From Warburgia ugandensis (lineage: Eukaryota > Streptophyta > Magnoliopsida > Canellales > Canellaceae), in the NCBI GenBank assembly GCA_035236585.1, contig CP141132.1, positions 41,853,880 through 41,917,879 on the forward strand: a DNA stretch of 64,000 nucleotides, read 5' to 3'. The notes beneath the pieces are model-generated. The model was not told where the DNA came from. It saw only the letters and a program-made list of their open reading frames with translations, and did not search any database. Position numbers and translations under genes: made by a program. Positions 59,742-64,000 of this stretch are shown piece by piece (the first letter of the stretch is position 1; each line of letters opens with the position of its first letter).

Positions 59742-62277
59742 TGTAGCTTTAAAATTTCTCACAAGTGCATAAATCAAAGTAGTATTAGCATGCACGAGAG
59801 TTCAAACCCATGAGGAATCTCACAAATTTGTATGCTGTATGGGTCCTATTTAAAGTGTGTAACTTCAACTAAAGAGAGAGATTGATTTGGAATTGAATTC
59901 AAACTAGAAAAGTAATTGCATGAAATTAGAAATTACAATTAAAGGAAACTTGCTATAATGAAAACTAAGCATTGGAATTAGAAACCTACCTAATTAAAAT
60001 TCACTTAATAAAAGAAACTAAATCAAAACAAGCTTGAATTAGACTAAGCAACTAACTCAAGGAAACTACTAAAAAGGAAACTTTCCTAATTTAACACTTC
60101 TCTAAATATGAAACTTTCTAAAACTCACAAAGGAAAGTTTTAAACCTAAATGTGACACATGCAAATAAATAACTACTACTAAAACAAGATTAAGTAACTA
60201 AATCTACCAAAGATCAAAGATAATTAACCCAATGTTCCATGCACATGATCCATGGATGGTGCTCTTGGTTCATGTATCCAAAGATGGCCAAATTTGATAC
60301 TTTAAATCCAAACTAACATGCAACCTAAGCTATTCACTTAATAAACAACCTAAAAATCTAAATGCATTCTTAAGAATTCTAGCATATATAATGTTTTTAT
60401 GGATAGAATCAAAGCATAAAGATTGAAGGGACAAAATTTCCAGATTTTAAGCACTAAGAACATCAACGTAAATCAAGCTTATAAAACAACTGAAACAATA
60501 ACTTTTATACAGGATAACAACCCAAATCTAAACTATATTAATAATAGAAACATTCAATAATAAGAATTCTCAAAAAAAAAAATTATTGACCTAATGCCAA
60601 ATTACATCAAAATTCTTTGAATAAAACAAATGTATAAATTTGGAAATTGGTCAGGAAACTAAGACCTAAAGCCTAATCTCAACAACAACAACAACTCAAT
60701 CTAAAGTATGATGACATGTAAAGAAAATGCCCCCAAATTAAGGTGATTCTAAGGTAGAAAACATGCAAAAATAAGGGAAGAAACCAAGGCTCTAAGCTAT
60801 CTCTTTTCTTGGCTATCACTACTAGAAAAGAGTTAACTTAGAACTTGATTGAATAAGCAAAAAAAACTAGAGATTTGAATTAATAAACAAAGGACTTAAG
60901 GGATGGAACTATGGGTATGAAATTTAAGAACAAGATAAGAGGAAATTAAGACAATGAAACTAATGCCAAGAAAGCAAACTACTAACCTGAATTGGAGGAC
61001 AATTAACAAGAGTAAAATCCAAAGGAAGGAAAGCAGAAAAGAAAAACAAAGCCCAGATCCAAAGACATCCAAGTAAAGAGTGCAATGTTTTAGGGTTGTC
61101 TCACCTAAACTCTACTTAGTTAAAAACATGGAAATCATGGGGGATTTATAGATGGTTGGTTTCTAACTTAGGAAAGGCTGAATCAAGGAGGTAAGGAGAT
61201 CTAGATATAGGGTTTTAAATGAAGAATTTTAGGTGGAGAGTGAAGGAGGAAAGTTAGGAGGAAGATGATGTAATCAAGGATGACATGGCTAGTTTCTAAG
61301 TTAAGAAAGGGTAAGTGGATCACCCTCCCTTCTAATTCGATGGTGTTTTCCCAGAATGGAGAGAGTAATGTAGAAGAAAATGAGGTAGGAAAGTTAGAAA
61401 AAACCTAGGGTTTGATGTACTTTAAATGGAGATAGATCTAGAAGTTTCCTAATTAGGAAACCACCAAAATTGACAACTAAGAAAGGGGGAGGTGTCATCT
61501 TTTAGGAAGGTGGCTCCCTCCTTTAAGTAAAAAAAACATGGAACCCTAGGTTTATGTGGTGGAAAAGGTTAGGAAATGTATGAGAAAGTGAGGTTTTCTC
61601 TCTTAATAGGTCTCTTAATGCATACACATCTTACCTTTTATGATTCTCTTTCAAAATTCCTTAAAATCACAATTTAAACATAAGATAGTTGCTTGAATTG
61701 GTGCTCTAATCATGTGGCTACATGTGGCATTCATCCATGGCTTGATGGCACACTTTGATGGCTCATTCCTTAGTGCCTTAAGTGGCTTTTAATAATTTCC
61801 TTAGATTTCCTAGTTGGACTAGGAAACCTCATGTATGACTCCAATTCTCATGCAAAGTGATGGAAATGCATAACTTTTTACAAGAATCATTTTAATCACC
61901 TTTTCTTTCTTCCAATTTATTTTGGAGGCTCTACCCCCACACCCTTAGCAATAGCGGACCACCTCCTATACCCCTAGCGAGCTAACTGTGTAGCTCGACT
62001 TACGAAAAGCTTTGCAAAGTGCAATATAAGCTGCTAGATCATCTTCTCACTTCCTACAAAAGTGTAAAAAACCTTACTTAAGTATAAGAAAACTATGATG
62101 ACTCGCATACTTACTCTAGATTAGCTTTTGAACCTACAAAATATCAAACTTTTGAATCAGTAGGACTAAAATGCATGTGTTATAAGTTTTTGAAAAAACC
62201 CCAAAAATAACTCTATATTTTATAACACATGGGATACTACTTGGGTACTTTTTATACAAAATCAAACACTTATCACA
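59742..62277 (-). repeat. A4 3' LTR (about 2.5 kb)
   Basis: In element orientation it starts TGTGATAAGTGTTTGATTTTG at 62,277, resembling TGTTAAGTGTTCAATTTTGG of A1. Near its end (59,760-59,820) it has a CACTTGTGAG-type terminal motif and a decayed GGATCGACC signature. The lower boundary is set at a TG and may be off by a few bases. Confidence 0.7.
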
Positions 62278-62286
62278 CCCCCAACT
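62278..62286 (-). promoter_or_regulatory. A4 polypurine tract
   Basis: The minus strand reads AGTTGGGGG directly before TGTGATAAGTG, preceded by CTAGAAAAATGCT; this 'GACTAG...AGTTGGGGG' layout is common before 3' LTRs of plant Ty3/gypsy elements. Confidence 0.75.
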
Positions 62287-63163
62287 AGCATTTTTCTAGT
62301 CCTAAGGAAAATATGCAAAAAATCATGAAAATAAGAATGGTTGTTATCTTCATAGATACTCATGATTGCTTTTAACGTATGCAGTAAGCCCTTAAACCCC
62401 TAGGTTACCCTAGTGGGTGAGTTAATCCTCATAAGAATTTGTAATGAATATACCCACAAAATTTCATAAGATTAAGTCCTTTATTTTATCTCAAAGAATT
62501 CTCACCCATTAGTACTCTACTAGCTTTAACAACATAATAAAAATGGATGAAAAATTCTACAAGTTATCCACATAACAAAGCCACTTCATTCTAGTTTTTT
62601 CTCGTAGTATAGTGTGTGTACAAACTACATAAATCAAGATTTCTAAATAGATATGCTTATACACCATTGGAAGTCTTTACCTCAAATTCTCACTGGTATA
62701 CACTTAGAAATGAGGTTCTCAGAGAAAAGGGGTGAAACAAATTTCTCTCTCTATATGACTGAATCCAACAATACTAATGGTTCACATAATCTTATAAGCA
62801 TAGATGAAACAAAGAAATGATCCCCAAGAATAGATGTCATTACCAAGACTAATATAAATAGTTCACCTTAATTCTTTCCTATTTATATCCTCTTTAAGGC
62901 TATCTTCCTTCTTGAGAACAATAGGTCTTTAGAAAGAATGAAACATAGTCTTAGTGTAGGTTTTAAAAATAAGGGTAAAGGGATTCAAAGTTTCAAATTT
63001 GAGTAGAGGTCTTCAACTGAATGTTAGACAACTTTACTTTTAATTGCACTTGAAGTGAATATCTTCTACTTTTCCTTTCTCTTTTCTCAACTTTTTTTTT
63101 TTTTTGGATAATACTCTTTTTCTTTCTTTTCTTTGTATTATGAGAAGGAACACTTTTCTTTGT
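62287..63163 (-). other. A4 internal 3' part, cut by F2
   Basis: Non-coding. It matches A1 at about 9,020-9,560 (shared TCCTCTTTAAGGCTAT, TTGAGTAGAGGTCTTC, CACTTGAAGTGAATATC, poly-T). It stops at 63,163, where F2 begins. Confidence 0.75.
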
Positions 63164-64000
63164 TGTAATGCCCGAGCAATTTACGCTATTTTTGCATCCA
63201 TTTAACAAAAATGAATTGGACATTCTATAGGAAATGAAACGTGTTAAATGTTTTACTTTATTTTAAAAATTAAATGAAAGAATTTGTAAGAAAACTTGAT
63301 TCTATTAGATTCTACTCAAAAAATGGAATCCAACACCTTGAAGAATGCCAAAAACGGAGTTCGCATGAAGAAGTTATGGCTGTTTAAAATTAGGGGCAAT
63401 TCTGTAAAATGCACTTAAAAACAAAAAAGGACGAAAACCGCAAGGGACCATTTTGATAACGGCACCCCCTGTCTTCTTCCTCTCGATTTCTCCAAAAACC
63501 CCAATTTCCAGAGGTTTCCACCACCGCCAATGGTGGCACCGCCATAGTATGGCTATAAAAAGCCCTATTCCCTCCTCTTCGAATCAGATTTTTCCGGCTA
63601 TTTGAGGCTGGGGTTTCCGGCAAAAATCGAAAAACCCTCACTCGATTTTCCCTGCAAATTCCAGCCAGGCCCAAGTCGTCCCTGTCAGGCCGGCCATCCC
63701 CTCATTGTCCCTATGATTTCATCGGTTTCCCTCTTCGTGTTTTCCGGCGTTTAAGGTTTGGGCGACCCGGAGAGAATGTGAAATCCCTCGCACCAGGTAC
63801 CCTCTTCTTCTCTTTCTCTCTTACCCTTTGGCTTTCCCCTTTTTCCTAGACCAGATCCATGCCGAATCTGGTGTTTCCCAGCTGGTGTTTCCTAGCCAGA
63901 GAACGTCCTAGCCAGAGATTGCAGGGAAAAGGCCGGGTTCCATCCGGCTCTGTGCAAACAAGGTGTCCCAAGGACGCCATGCTTCACGCGCGCCTGGGAC
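63164..64000 (+). mobile_element. F2: F-type LTR, right side beyond window
   Basis: Starts TGTAATGCCCGAGC and matches the reverse complement of 44,172-45,007. A TATAAAAAG box is at 63,554-63,562, followed by a CT-rich leader and a GC-rich part running off the window. Whether an internal region follows cannot be seen. A 94-codon minus-strand open frame here has a counterpart in F1 but no recognisable domain. Confidence 0.8.
63554..63562 (+). promoter_or_regulatory. TATA box of F2
   Basis: TATAAAAAG, conserved in F1 (minus, about 44,626-44,634) at the same distance from the LTR start. Confidence 0.7.

Overview
The window looks like intergenic DNA from a large, repeat-rich seed-plant nuclear genome. 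It is strongly AT-rich. Every coding trace I could recognise is a broken retrotransposon gene, and the repeats carry plant LTR-retrotransposon hallmarks: TG...CA ends, 5-bp target-site duplications (TSDs), and primer-binding sites (PBS) resembling the 3' ends of tRNA-iMet or tRNA-Asp. I found no intact host gene, rRNA, tRNA or CRISPR array. The species cannot be named from sequence alone. Element names (T, A, B, E, F, H, C, RTE, TRIM) are my own labels for copies that match each other inside the window.

Positions 1-29,696 are one nested stack. An E-type LTR (1-1,318 and 28,531-29,696) is split by T1 (1,319-28,530, minus), a Tekay/Del-like chromovirus with a tRNA-iMet PBS, RT, integrase and a chromodomain remnant. 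A1 (3,961-15,269, minus) sits inside the 3' LTR of T1 with a perfect CTTGA TSD. A1 has 2-kb LTRs, a decayed tRNA-Asp PBS, no recognisable pol and one broken gag-position reading frame. B1 (5,670 to about 8,985) sits inside the 3' LTR of A1. B2 (20,968-25,974, TSD AATTT), a 5-kb LTR-like unit, sits inside the 5' LTR of T1.

Positions 29,697-42,951 hold a solo A-type LTR (A2, 30,540-32,583), a 5'-truncated RTE-like LINE (about 33,330-35,803), a copia-like gag remnant joined directly to a polypurine tract and LTR start (37,072), a B fragment (B3) with a long TATG microsatellite, and an A-like LTR end. Positions 42,952-52,275 hold a second chromovirus fragment (T2) split by a GC-rich LTR (F1), a second RTE-like LINE containing a 0.6-kb TRIM, and a second E LTR fused to the LINE.

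Positions 52,276-59,433 are H1, a structurally complete non-autonomous element: two LTRs of about 2.7 kb, a tRNA-Asp-type PBS and only 1.8 kb inside. The rest is the 3' part of another A-like element (A4), cut by an F-type LTR (F2) that runs off the window end.

The most distinctive system is the A/H group: pol-less LTR elements of LARD type sharing an untranslated leader and the N-terminal part of an unfamiliar protein. A piece of the same leader also lies inside the otherwise different B units. Comparisons are by eye, so boundaries marked 'about' may be off by tens of bases.
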